Below, one piece after another: positions 46,279-58,700 of a stretch of 64,000 bases of DNA. This DNA is from Sipunculus nudus (Eukaryota; Annelida; Sipuncula; Golfingiida; Sipunculidae): contig CM049319.1 of assembly GCA_026874595.1 (NCBI GenBank), positions 65,771,417 through 65,835,416 of the forward strand, read 5' to 3'. A program made the position numbers and the translations under genes. How positions within the stretch are numbered: the first letter of the stretch is position 1; each line of letters starts with the position of its first letter. The notes under the pieces were generated by a model, which was not told where the DNA came from, made no database searches, and saw nothing but the letters and a program-made list of their open reading frames with translations.

Positions 46279-47065
46279 CAGTGAAAATCTCCCCTTAATC
46301 GGACACTCAAGGACTGGAGGATTTTGTCCGTTTTAGTGAGTCGTCCTGTATAAAGCGGTTTGGCATATTGCGTCAGTTTGTCATTGAATGTTTCTGATAT
46401 CCTATGTTTTGATAAAATGTACGCCTTATTTGAAATAGGCTACATAAATTTGATTTAAATCATTTTCAAAATAGCTTAAATATGCCCTTACAATTTTTAA
46501 AACATAAATATTAATAATATATATAATATATACTAGTATTATTTTAAGATAGGTAGATTAACATCAGCTAGGCATACTGAAGATTGATAATTGACAGCAT
46601 CCGGACAGCTAATTACTTGTTAAAGGATAGTCTTTATACGCATTCACCATACAAGGTGCGAACTGTCGCAAACTAATTACGGCTCCCCGGGCCCGACGCC
46701 GATCACCAGGCACGAACGGCAGTCTTTGATGGTGGTCTTGTCAAATGTAAAACTGTTTCAGTTTGAAGGCTTATGTTTCCTAATTTACCTATCAATCTTA
46801 ATTTAATAATGATCGTGTTACACATTTACAGAAATAAACAATAATTTCGACCATATATTCCAAAGGTTCAACGGGCACAACGCTTGTCGGGCTGTCGCTT
46901 CGACCAAAACAGGTCATACGAGGTCATGACCTCGGAGCGCCATCTCCTGGCAAATATATGAACATAAATTAGAATATAGAGGCAAATTTGAAGGGACTGA
47001 AGTTTAGTGTCCGCATTGGTGAGTTGACCGCCTTACTGAGTTGTCTGTAAGTAGGAGTTTCACTG
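46279..47065. mobile_element. TIR element with TA target duplication
   Basis: Left end CAGTGAAAATCTCCCCTTA and right end (read inverted) CAGTGAAACTCCTACTTACA, each flanked by TA. The sequence just inside the ends also matches in part (GTCCG, TTAGTGAGTCG on one side; GTCCGCATTGGTGAGTTG on the other). The size (787 bp), TA duplication and ACAGTGAAA ends suggest a non-autonomous Tc1/mariner-type element. No transposase frame is visible. It resembles the small element at 22955-23106. Confidence 0.65.
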
Positions 47066-47478
47066 TATGTTAAATATAAAAGCAAAGGAGTGATTTGTTA
47101 CTGAATTACGAAGATTAAATTGAATTAAAGATCAACCTAGGCTGTCTAGGGACAATTTAGGGTTTCGCCAGTTTAGTGCTTTTTTTTTTAGCCTTGCTCA
47201 AGGAAAGAGGACGTCCTTAATTACTGTGCCCGGGTATTAGATTAACTGACACCTGACTTCTTCTTGAGCGTTCATATATGTTAACCGGACATGCCTGTTA
47301 TCTCGTAGATACAGAACTCCCGGGTATACGTGATACCAGGTCCATATTCATGTCCGTTGGTGAAATGGCTTATATATTGATTTAATACTGGGGTCTCATA
47401 TGTGCCATGCACTTAGTGTACTCATCGAAGCAGCGCCCCAATATGAAATCGACAAGCATCACGATTCGTGTGCCGTCT

Positions 47479-48280
47479 GTAACAGGCCAGATTATTCCCC
47501 CTGCCCAGTTTATACCCGGGTATAAAACAGCCTAGGCCAGAATATACCCCGGGGTATATTCCGGCCTAGGCTATTTTATACCCCCCTAGGCCAGTTTATA
47601 CCCCCACATGCAATCAGGTTTCACTGTTATTTAATTTATCAAAGTTGATATAATAACAAATTTCAATGTTATCCATAAAATGATATAACCGATCTGATTA
47701 AACACATGTACTCTCATGCATTTTCAATCACAAACACACACCTTAGGGTTACACACATACACATATATATGTAATCGAGTAGAAGCCTCGTTATTTTACA
47801 TATTTTTTGTATTTATTGATACTATAAACTGAGAAAAACTGATTTAAAATGTTTGCTTGCTCATGGAATAATGACAGCAGACTGAGAGGATAATTCTCTA
47901 TAATTATAATCTTCTTAAATTTATGGACGAGTAACAGTTTTTGTAATGCCTGCTGTAAGCACTCATAAACCATGCATCTTTCTGTTACATTAACCTTATA
48001 TTGATATATAAGTCCAGTATGAGGCCTTAATTGAATTGTTACAATTGTAACGTCAACATTATTTTTCCAGACTAAAGTGCATGATATTTTTCCCTGAATG
48101 TTCATACCACTGAGATGACCGCATTAAAATGACAACCGATATTTTCTAAATATATCGCTCGTTCGGTTTTTCTCTGGAGGTCGAAGGACGCAGGATAAGT
48201 GAGCCACTGCCATGAATTTCTTGTGTTCTTTTTGGCTTCAATTGTGGTGATCTTATACATCCAAATGTACACTATACATA

Positions 48281-48332
<52 letters not shown>

Positions 48333-49183
48333 TATGTATGTATATGTGTACGTATGTATATCTGTATGTATGTATATGTATGTATGTATATGTATGTATA
48401 TTTATATATAGTTATATGTACATAAATATATATGTATATATGTATATGTATGTAGATATATGTTTTGATGCACTCTATTCATTTAGTATGTTTAATACCA
48501 TAATGTCGATTGTGGTCTATGTATTATTCAGATTACCAATCTCAGGAAGCCCCCCCCCCCCCCCCAACCCCACGATCCACCTCAGGGACCCCCCCCCTCC
48601 CCCACCCTAAGGAAACCACCTCACAGAAACCACTATCTCCTAGAGAAACTCAAGCCTCAGAGAAGCCCCAAACAATCATTATAATTATTACTTGCATGCA
48701 TGAGAACATGCAGGCATAATGAAGTTATTTAAGTTCATACAAGACAAAACTTACAAGTATACATACTAACATAAATGCCGCAAATAGAATTAATATTAAT
48801 AACACGAAAACTGAGTTTTAGCTATATCGTTAAAAAAACAGTTCTTATTTTATCAGACACAATGACTAAGTCCATATAAAATTGAGTTTTAGCTATATCG
48901 TTAAAAAAAACAGTTCTTATTTTATCAGACACAATGACTAAGTCCATATAAAATTAACTATTGTGTTAAGCATAGCAGTTTTTTATTGATATATATCAAA
49001 GATGTTAGAAGCAACAAGGGGGTATAATCCAGCCCAGAGGGGTATAAAATAGACTGGGCTAGATTATACCCCGGGGTATAAAATAGCCTAGCCCGTTTTA
49101 TACCCGGGGTATATTCTGGCCTAGGCCAGTTTATACCCGGGTATAGAATAAGGGGGGGGGGGGGGGTTATTCTGGCCTATTAC
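47479..49183. mobile_element. 1.7-kb element with palindrome-dense inverted ends
   Basis: The left end GTAACAGGCCAGATTATTCCCCC matches the inverted right end GTAATAGGCCAGAATAACCCCCC. Both ends contain clusters of GGCCTAGGCC and TATACCCCGGGGTATA palindromes within 130-170 bp. The interior is AT-rich with an (AT)n tract (48284-48326), a poly-C tract (48551-48565) and a 71-bp tandem duplication (48813-48955). It has no recognisable transposase. Non-autonomous DNA element, class unknown. Confidence 0.65.
48813..48955. repeat. 71-bp tandem duplication
   Basis: Two adjacent near-identical copies starting GAGTTTTAGCTATATCGTTA, differing mainly by one base in an A run, so the duplication is recent. 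Confidence 0.95.
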
Positions 49184-49491
49184 ACCGTCACTGTCCTCGT
49201 ATAAGGTGCGTGTCGCAGCGAATTGCCCTCATCGAATTCTGACAGGTTTGTTTCTCAAAGTTTCTCAAAACAGCTCATGGGGGCTGCCATTTGAAAACAA
49301 ACTAAAACACGGATGTCACAGGGCTCATGTCGACTTTACGGGTATACTGCTAGTAAAAATGTGATTAATATCATAAATTATTTAAAATCAAGCTTATACT
49401 TATTTTACCTGTGAACCTTTAATTACTTAAACCTGTCGCATGAACGCTGTGCGCTCCACTGGGTGCATTCAAGTTGTAACTGTGTACTTAC

Positions 49492-49606
49492 TGACAAAAT
49501 TGCCCCATATCGCCGCTGGGAGTGCCTATTCTTGAAGTTAGGATTTTCTGGCAGTTCATCATGGCGTCGCTGTCACAGGCAGCTTCGCCCATGGCCACCA
49601 ATACCC
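49492..49606 (-). CDS. Gene B exon 2: signal-peptide end and first half of six-cysteine repeat 1
   Basis: Internal exon of 115 nt, phase 1 in and 2 out, acceptor TTTTACAG and donor GTAAGT. It begins with hydrophobic residues (VLVAMGEAA) that would finish a signal peptide. It then gives CDSDAMMNC (C1-x7-C2) and QFC (C3). Length and phases match gene A exon 2 exactly. The upstream exon with the start codon was not found up to 64000. Confidence 0.9.
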
Positions 49607-50707
49607 CTGTAAAATAAAAGAAGTATTGGAAGATGTATGTGAGGGACCCATCACCAGTATAAGCGGTAGCTGTAAAATAAATTAAAGTAGTGACATTACT
49701 TGTAGCAGGGGTGGTAACAGAAGTAACAGTGGTGATAGTTGTGGTAATAGTAGTAGTCGTAGTCGAAAAAAGTCGCTGCAACTAGAAACCACCGTTAACA
49801 AGGTGGACCTGTTTCCTTGTCAGGATGCTGTTGTTGGGCTTTTAATCCCATAAGTACCTATTTTTCTTCTCTTTTAATCTAGCTAGTCATTTAATATGCA
49901 AAATGCAATCGGCCATTTTCTTTAAAAATATATAATTTCCTGATAAAAAAATATATTTGAACTAATGTTAATCAACCTTTTATTAAAATTATGTTGTGAC
50001 ATGAGATCGAATGTTTCCCTGTACACGCGCGTTTTATTGAATTTAGTTTGTATGACTAGTCTTTTTCGAATTTTTAAAATCTACTTATAAAAACGAGGTT
50101 CAAATCCCTTTATGATTGCTGTAGTATCGTTCCCATGAATTCAGGACATGCATTTGTAGCTTAAGTCAATAAAAACCTTGCGTGGTACACTTTCAAGATA
50201 ATAGGTATACACACACCCGTTTTCTCTGCCTGGTTTGTATATGTTTGCTTAGAGTATATAATAACCAGAAATCGTGAATTAGTGACCATGACTGCATCAC
50301 GAACCCTAGTATTGTAATGCTTACTGCCGTCTTTATTAACTGACAAACACCTATCACAACATTTCTAAGGGGGTGGAAAGTGTCACCTTTGTCTGTCAAT
50401 TAGCGTCTCGTTGTCTCTAGGACTAAATATATGCGGTAAATACCGCTATACCGTGACACTTCTCACGTCCTTAGAAATTTCTTCTCATACCCTTACCTGA
50501 GTTTCCAATAAAATGTGTGCATGTCCAACTTGTGATTTATACTAAAGGATTTGCTCAGAAAATCTGGAAACTATATAATCTTGTGTTTTTCATATTAAGG
50601 TATAGAGGGCCTACGGCAGATTTAATTTTTATAAAGGGGCTGACCACCATGCCAGCCCGTTCCTCACTCGCCTACATTTAACTACTATAAATTAATAGGT
50701 TAGCATG

Positions 50708-50749
<42 letters not shown>

Positions 50750-51128
50750 CATATCATATATAACATATCATATATAACATATCAGTGAAATCCACTTCAT
50801 CTAAATCATGTATCCTTTGTTTGGAGGAAAAGTACTTTATTATTCATCGCCCCTTATTATGCACTCTCAACAAAAGAAATGAAATCGCAGCGACATGCAG
50901 GCACAGGTCAAAACACCTCCTGACCAACTACAAATCCCCTGGATCAAGTATATTATTCCCGACAAGACCACTCAGTGTTCCTGACGAGTGAGGGCCCGTA
51001 GGGGCCCTTACGAAACAGAGCTGTCGAACACAAGTGTGTTTAAGTCCTGAAATATATGTATTGCAGCTCCTTGTATTAGTTGAGCACTTTAAATCCCCCA
51101 GGGTTTTGTAACAATCTGGATAACATAT

Positions 51129-51180
<52 letters not shown>

Positions 51181-51553
51181 GTCATATATATGCACATATA
51201 GTTTGTTATAGGAGGTTATTTGTATCATGTTTAACCCTTGAATATTTGGTTTGTCTTTCAGCAACCTTGCGCAGAAAGTAAGGATCAGATTTAGCTGATA
51301 TTGTATGAGGATTAGTAAAATATCCAAGGAACAATCCATGAAATATTGAAGGCAATCTAGGTCACCATAACAAAGCTTTAATTCAAATGATTATATACTT
51401 ATGGGACAAGGGGCGACGTTGTTTAATCCATCCTTCATCATGCAGATATTAAACAGGTATCAGGAGCCTCTTTGATTTATTGCACCTGTCACCTGAGACC
51501 CCTATTGGACTCGTGTTGAAAGTCTATAGAGCACCACATGCAGGAGTGTTGGA
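49607..51553 (-). other. Presumed first intron or 5' flank of gene B, proximal part
   Basis: Contains AT tracts (50710-50749, 51144-51177) and short tandem ATATCATATATAAC copies near 50755. A possible minus-strand exon-like string ending in a GTAAGG donor (50493 area) has no signal-peptide character and the wrong phase, so I do not call it. Nothing else supported. Confidence 0.45.
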
Positions 51554-51558
51554 TTAAG

Positions 51559-51765
51559 CAGGGGCGGATCCAGGATTTAGGAAAAGGGGGGGTCCAACCC
51601 AGGAGGACAAATGAAAACCTTAAAAAAAATGTCCTCAGGTCTGAAAAAGGGGGGGGGGTCCAGGCGGCAAAATTTTGTCTGAAGCCCTTAAAAAAACGTT
51701 GTTTCTGATGAAAAAGGGGGGGGTACGGACCCCCTGGACCCCCCCCCCCCCTGGATCCGCTTCTG
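51559..51765. mobile_element. 207-bp MITE with CAGRRGCGGATCCAGG ends
   Basis: TIRs CAGGGGCGGATCCAGG and (inverted) CAGAAGCGGATCCAGG match at 14 of 16 bases. TTAAG is found directly outside both ends (51554-51558 and 51766-51770). The interior has AAAAAGGGGGGG runs. TTAA-containing duplication hints at piggyBac, while CAG...CTG ends are also seen in hAT; class left open. Confidence 0.8.
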
Positions 51766-52129
51766 TTAAGATCTAGGCGAGGGTATGTAGGCTACGACTA
51801 CACCTCTAGTTTAATGTACGATTTATCTATTTATAAAATAATTTTAAGCTATAATGGTAGAAAATCGCCAATAATCAGTTGGAATGGTATACGTTGATTG
51901 AAACATGAAGATTTTATTAAACCCCAAGCTTGCAAATTCAATTTTTTATGTCAGTCCCTAAAATCCTGTAATATATATCACCGGATTTTAACTATAAGAT
52001 TAGCCAAAACTTCGTCATTGTTAAAAAAACTTTTTAGTTTGATGATAAGAATCCAGGAATTAGGAAGTAGCGCCTGCCGCCTTCGAGTTTTCAAACATAT
52101 ATTCGAGGGAAGGGATACAACATCTGCGA

Positions 52130-52745
52130 CCCTCCCTCATATGACCCCCCCTCGGACCACATCATCCCCCTCCTCCGACCCCATCATCGTCCACTCCCCA
52201 GGCCCTTGTCCCCCCCCCCCCCTGACTACATTACAACCCCCCCCCCCCGACCTCATCATCAGTCCCCCACCCAGGACCACATCATCACCCCCCTCGCCCC
52301 CCCCCTGATTACATAACCACCAACCCCCCCCCCGACCACATAACCCCCCCCGACCACATCATCACCCCCCTCGTCCCCCCTGACTACATTACCACCCTCC
52401 CGACCACATCATCACCCCATCACCCCCCCGACCACATCATAACCCCCCCCCTGACCACATCATAACCCCTCCCCCCCACGACCACATCATCATCCCCCTC
52501 CCCGACCACATAACCCCCCCCCCCCTCACCACATCATCAACCACCCCGCCCTCGACCACATCATCTTCCCCCCTCCCGACCACATAATCACCCCCCTCAC
52601 CTCCCCCCCCCTAGACCACATCATACCCCCCCCGACCACATCATCACCCCCCCCCCCCCACAACCACATCATCACCCCCCCCCCCCCGGACCACATCGTC
52701 ACTGCCACCCCCGACCACATCATCACCCCCCCCCCCCCTTCACCT
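52130..52745. repeat. C-rich degenerate array of GACCACATCATC units
   Basis: Roughly 25 copies of GACCACATCATC(A)CCCCCC with variable C-run length, hence a period of about 18-26 bp. It is strongly strand-asymmetric (almost no G outside GACC). Pro-rich plus-strand and Gly-rich minus-strand frames are artefacts. Confidence 0.92.
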
Positions 52746-52859
52746 CCCCCAAGGTCGTACATCCGTAACAGGGATATTATAAGGGTCTTTCTCTGCAGGA
52801 AATGCCCACATTCATCAATATGTACGCACAATAATGTACGAAAATATCTGGCTTTCATC

Positions 52860-54121
52860 GAGAATGGTAATCTTATTCATTTCCACTTAGTCCCCCCGAG
52901 TCCTGCAACTGGGCCCCTAATCAATCTAAACCCCGTGCGGCCATATATATACATACGAAATGGCAAATTACTTGCACGTTCGTCTGAATACCGAGTTCCA
53001 TTGAATGTACGGTCAGGATAATTGTCATGAGACATGACCAGACACTAATAATGATGGCGACCTCCATATCAATGTATCTTTAAACGCAGAATGAAATCAA
53101 TGACCTCAGAATATTCATATGATAAAGAAAACGAGACACATGCAACAGTCAGTAAAAGGGAGTAAATTTAACTGCGTGTAATAATCAAGAGTTGGTTAAT
53201 GGGCTGGTTTTTGCAAGGTATTTTTCTTTTCATCCAAACTAAGAGATTAACTGGAGAGGATTATTTCTGATTTCCCTTTTATTCGTGCCAGATTTGTGCA
53301 CTGAAAACATTTGTTTGTCAAATCAACAACTTCAGAGATGTCGAATAGGTGTGAAATCAAACGACCCAGGTTGTCAATATTTTTTTTCTATCAGGAAATA
53401 ACTCGTTGTCATAGAGACGAAATTTCAGTTGGGTTTGTGAGTTCACATGTATTCATTTGTGTTGATTAATTATTCGTAGCCTAACGTTAAGATTATCGGC
53501 TGTTTGCCACGATATAGGTGCTACAGGATGGATGACGGTTTCAGTAGTATAGTTGTATATCACCTCAAGTTAGGCTTACTATAGTCCATTTATAAATGAC
53601 AACGTCGTGTATTCATGGCTAGATAAAAGTTCGGATCCAGAGAGACAGCTTTGCCTTTTCTAAATCATGCGCTCTATATATAAGCATGCAGTCATAAGAA
53701 GCTGTAAATGCAGGGTTTGCAATACTTTGTATACTAGAATGGGATGGTTTCGGGCACGTTAATACCTCACATTTCGTTTAAAAATCCGCGTCAGTAGTCC
53801 GGACACCGGATACGATGCGATGACATGTCTTAACAAGGTGTTATGACTGTAATTTAATTAAAACCTTATGTTATTCTACGGCATCATGCAACATTTATTA
53901 TTAATGCAAACTTATTGGATTATAAGGGGACGCCTGGATTTCTATTAGATTCTGACGGTGAGTCATGACTGCGATCTTCTGTCAGTCTGTCAGGTGAATA
54001 TTGGATTTTACGGGGTGAGGATAAAGGGCGTAAATGGACATACAACAAAATCAATATGGCGAACTGTCGACACCTAACTGAAAGCATGACGGAATTACAT
54101 TGGTAACGGGGGTATTCACAA
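52860..54121. other. Unannotated stretch
   Basis: Single-copy-looking sequence of mixed composition. I see no gene, repeat or splice-bounded exon that fits gene B phase. Confidence 0.4.
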
Positions 54122-57100
54122 CTAGACATTTCTTGGCACCGCAGGTGCCAGAGTATCCCCAGACATAGTAGGCCCCCACCCCCTTTATAAATAGACCCCC
54201 ATTTTTAGCAGCATATACTGACACTTGGCAAATTCATTGTTTCTTCCATCTAACAATCCACAATCTTGTTAAAGATGTTGGTCCTGTGACCTTGATCTTT
54301 TTAGAGATGTGTCCTGTGACCTTGACCTGTGACCTCATAACCCCAAAATCAAATCTGGTCTTGCTTTTCCAATGGGACATATGCAAGTTAAGTTTGAAAT
54401 CTATACATCAATAAAGCAGGAATTATCACCCAGAAACTAATTTTTGGACAGATGGCTCCTGGGCCTTCAGCTTTGACCTTGTGACCTCAAAATTTATAGT
54501 GTTCTTCCTCTCTTGGCAGGAGAACTATATGTGCAAGATGAAAGATCTGAGATGAAATGTTTGGATGAAAATGCATCCACATCTTTTTAAAGATGTGTCC
54601 TGTGACAATGACCTTTGACCTCATCACTCCAAAATCAATTTGGGTCTTGCTTTTCCAATGGGACATATACAAGTCAAGTTTGAAATCCATACATCAATAA
54701 AAGCAGGAATTATCATCCAGAAACTAATTTTTGGACAGATGGCTCCTGTGACCTTCACCTTTGACCTTGTGACCTCACAATTGATAGGGGTCTTCCACTC
54801 TTGGCAGGTGAACTATATATGCAAGAGGAAAGATCTGAGATGAATTGTTTGGCTGAAAATGCATCCACAATCTTTTTAAAGAGGTTTCCTGTGACCTTGA
54901 CCTTTGACCTCATGACCCCAAAATCAATTCAGGTCTTGCTTTTCCAATGGGTCAAATTCAAGTCAAGTTTGAAATCCATACATCAATAAAAGAAGGAATT
55001 ATCAACCAGAAACTAATTTTTGGACAGATGGCTCCTGTGACCTTCACCTTTGACCTTGTGACCTCAAAATTGATAGGGTTCTTCCTCTCTTGGCAGGTGA
55101 ACTATATGTGCAAGATGAAAGATCTGAGATGAAATGTTTGGATGAAAATGCATCCACATCTTTTTAAAGGTGTGTCCTGTGACCTTGACCTTTGACCTCA
55201 TAACCTCAAAATCAATTTGGGTCTTGCTTTTCCAATGGGACATATACAAGTCAAGTTTGAAATCTATACATCAGTAAAAGCAGGAATTATCATCCAGAAA
55301 CTAAATTTTGGACTGATGGCTCCTGTGATCTTCACCTTTGACCTTGTGACCTCACAATTGATAGGGGTCTTCTACTCTTGGCAGGTGAACTATATGTGCA
55401 AGATGAAAGATCTGAGATGAATTGTTTGGCTGAAAATGCATCCACAATCTTTTTAAAAAGGTTTCCTGTGACCTTGACCTTTGACCTCATGACCCCAAAA
55501 TCAATTCAGGTCTTGCTTTTCCAATGGGACATATACAAGTCAAGTTTGAAATCTATACATCAGTAAAAGCAGGAATTATCATCCAGAAACTAAATTTTGG
55601 ACTGATGGCTCCTGTGATCTTCACCTTTGACCTTGTGACCTCACAATTGATAGGGGTCTTCTACTCTTGGCAGGTGAACTATATGTGCAAGATGAAAGAT
55701 CTGAGATGAATTGTTTGGCTGAAAATGCATCCACAATCTTTTTAAAAAGGTTTCCTGTGACCTTGACCTTTGACCTCATGACCCCAAAATCAATTCAGGT
55801 CTTGCTTTTCCAAAGGGTCAAATACAAGTCGAGTTTGAAATCCATACATCAATAAAAGAAGGAATTATCATCCAGAAACTAATTTTTGGACAGATGGCTC
55901 CTGTGACCTTCACCTTTGACATTGTGACCTCAAAATTGATAGGGTTCTTCCTCTCTTAGCAGGTGACCTATATGTGCAAGATGAAAGATCTGAGATGAAA
56001 TGTTTGGATGAAAATGCATCCACATCATTTTAAAGGTGTGTCCTGTGACCTTGACCTTTGACCTCATAACCTCAAAATAAATTTGGGTCTTGCTTTTCCA
56101 ATGGGACATATACAAGTCAAGTTTGAAATCCATACATCAATAAAAGCAGGAATTATCATCCAGAAACTAATTTTTGGACAGATGGCTCCTGTGACCTTCA
56201 CCTTTGACCTTGTGACCTCAAAATTGATAGGGTTCTTCCTCTCTTGGCAGGTGAACTATATGTGCAAGATGAAAGATCTGAGATGAAATGTTTGGCTGAA
56301 AATGCATCCACAATCTTTTTAAAGATGTGTCCTGTGACCTTGACCTTTGACCTCATGACCCCAAAATCAATTGGAGTCTTGCTTTTTCAATGGGACATAT
56401 ATAAGTCAAGTTTGAAATCAATACATCAATAAAAGCAGGAATTATCATCCAGAAACTAATTTTTGGACAGTTAGCTCCTGTGGCCTTGACCTTTGACCTT
56501 GTGACCCCAAAATTTATATGGATCATCCACTACTGGCAAGTGAGCTATATATTCAAGATGGAAGACCTAAGATGAAAGTTTGGCTTAAAATGCATCCACA
56601 GTATCTTTTAAAATGCCAGTCCAGTGACCTTGACCTTTGACCTCATGACCCTAGAACCTATAGGGTTCATACTTTAGTGGTGGGCCATACATAAGTCATG
56701 TTTGAAATCCATATGGCTATCAACACTGGAGATATCATAAGAGGTGTGTGATTTTCACCATATATGGCAATATTCAAGGTCAAGGCCACTATCATAGGAA
56801 AGGTCATGACCCCAATTTAAATAAACATCATCCCATAACCCATACCTATGTATATGCATAATATAAAAGAAATCTGTCCATTAGTTTTTGACTAATAATG
56901 CTCACAGTACTGTAAGGTGGCAATTTTCGGGGTATTAAACGGCACAAAAACAAGTAAAGAATAATAGGTGGCGCCACCAGTTTCTGGAACATGACAACCC
57001 TATCCATGATCTTCCATCAAATTGATTTTGGGATAAATCCATGCAAGATTTCTTGAGATATTAAAGAATTTGTGTGATTTTCCCCAAAATTGGACCTATT

Positions 57101-57306
57101 CAAGGTCAAGGACACTCTCCTAGTAAGTCATGACCTCATTTTAAATAGGCGTCGTCCTCTCACCCATATCTATACATATACCAAGTTTGGTAAAGTTCCG
57201 TGAAATATTTTTTGGGTTATCGCGCCAACAAGATTTATATGCGGCGGCGGCGGCGGCGGCGGGACCGGTATGAAAACATAGTATCCCCCGACTTTGTCTG
57301 GGGATA
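54122..57306. mobile_element. Modular hairpin-ended repeat element, copy 2 (long form)
   Basis: Same start (CTAGACATTTCTTGGCACCG) and same end ((CGG)n, hairpin GTATCCCCCGACTTTGTCTGGGGATA) as the element at 26617-28783, again flanked by CAA. It carries more of the ~289-bp double units between 54.3 and 56.5 kb. Each double unit has one half with CACCTTTGACCTTGTGACCTC and one with TTGACCTTTGACCTCATGAC. A GGTGGCGCCACC module is at about 56968. Two adjacent double units (near 55.3-55.8 kb) are almost identical, so recent unit duplication has occurred. Confidence 0.87.
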
Positions 57307-58655
57307 CAACTATACATATCAGGCATGTAAAAGAGAAACGAACAGATGGATATAGATAGAGCGGTTGTTAAATGCCGCATGTTATATTATTCACATATAT
57401 TATATTAGGGTAATCATTATGTCCATATTCATGAGTTATTTATCAACAAAATTTTATCACAGCTACAGTTCTTGCATTTTGGATCTGATAATAATCGGTT
57501 TTTGTAAGCATATGATGTACACGTGGAAGCATTTGAATGACAGCTACATACAAATCTGAAGGAAAGGGAAGAACGTCAAATACAAACACCTGCTGCAATA
57601 GGTAGTTTTACAGTAAAACAGTAGGTCTGCATTCCCTGCCAAAATTCCCTTGTTGACATTAATAACGGATGCGATCTGCTTTATTTAGGAGACAAACACC
57701 TCAATTGACTAATCATAAACAGCTGTTTCACATAAGTAACATTAAGAATAAACGGAATCTCAGTTGATTTATTCAAACAATTGTAAAAATACACTTCCGA
57801 AATTTTACTGAGGTTACAAGGTCACAACATCAAGAAACCATATCGCAGGTTGCTCCAAGGGACACTTGGTACACCTGGGTCGTCTATTGTCACAGGTGCA
57901 TAAAGGATTAACGGTGGGAAACTACAGGGCGTGACGCACAAACCAAAATCGATACAGATTCAACAGAGTGAGGTTCTGGCACCTTACTGTGATATAGTGA
58001 CAGAGATATCCAAGCCGTACATACCTTAAATTCAACTTACTACAGATGTCCATAACCATATTTGTACAGGTGATTTTTTTTTCTAGATCTTTTGGCATAG
58101 AGAGCAAATTAATAATCCCCCTCCCCACGAAATGAATGTCAACGTTTTAATATTGTTAATGTATCAAAAGTGTGAGGACCTAAGAGGCTGATGTTTCTTA
58201 ATGTTTTATGGCAAAGAGAAAATATATTTAATTTGTTTTGCCGATTTACAGTTAACCTGTAGACCAACTAAAAGATATATTTTCTACTATATACAGTATA
58301 GTATATGATATATGAACTCGGGAGCTACATACAGACCTGCACATATACACACAGAGAGACTTACGAATATAGACACGTTAAATATTGCATTCAACCAGTG
58401 TCAGTATGGGTCAGGCTTTTTATATATGAGGTGCGTGAAGTATAAATAAAGCTGTGACAACCCCTATCAAGCATCCATAAATAGCTTAAATGCTATAACA
58501 TGCATACACAATTACGCTTGTTTTATTTGAACAAACCACATAAGCACCAAACAGCAGGATGAATAAATATTTAATTGCATACTAATGATTATAATGATGA
58601 AGGATTCCGTATGCGGATGCCGTCTGTTAATCCTAATAATCTGTTAATGCTAATA

Positions 58656-58700
<45 letters not shown>

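Noticed and set aside
50490-50545. Possible gene B exon on the minus strand ending in GTAAGG
   Set aside because: Phase 2 exit does not fit the phase-1 entry of exon 2, and the encoded residues do not resemble a signal peptide.
52526-52858. Gly-rich 110-codon frame and Pro-rich frame opposite it
   Set aside because: Artefacts of the C-rich tandem array.
54487-56432. Many 60-67-codon frames on both strands with near-identical sequence
   Set aside because: They recur at the unit period of the modular repeat element and lie on both strands; no start, splice or domain support.
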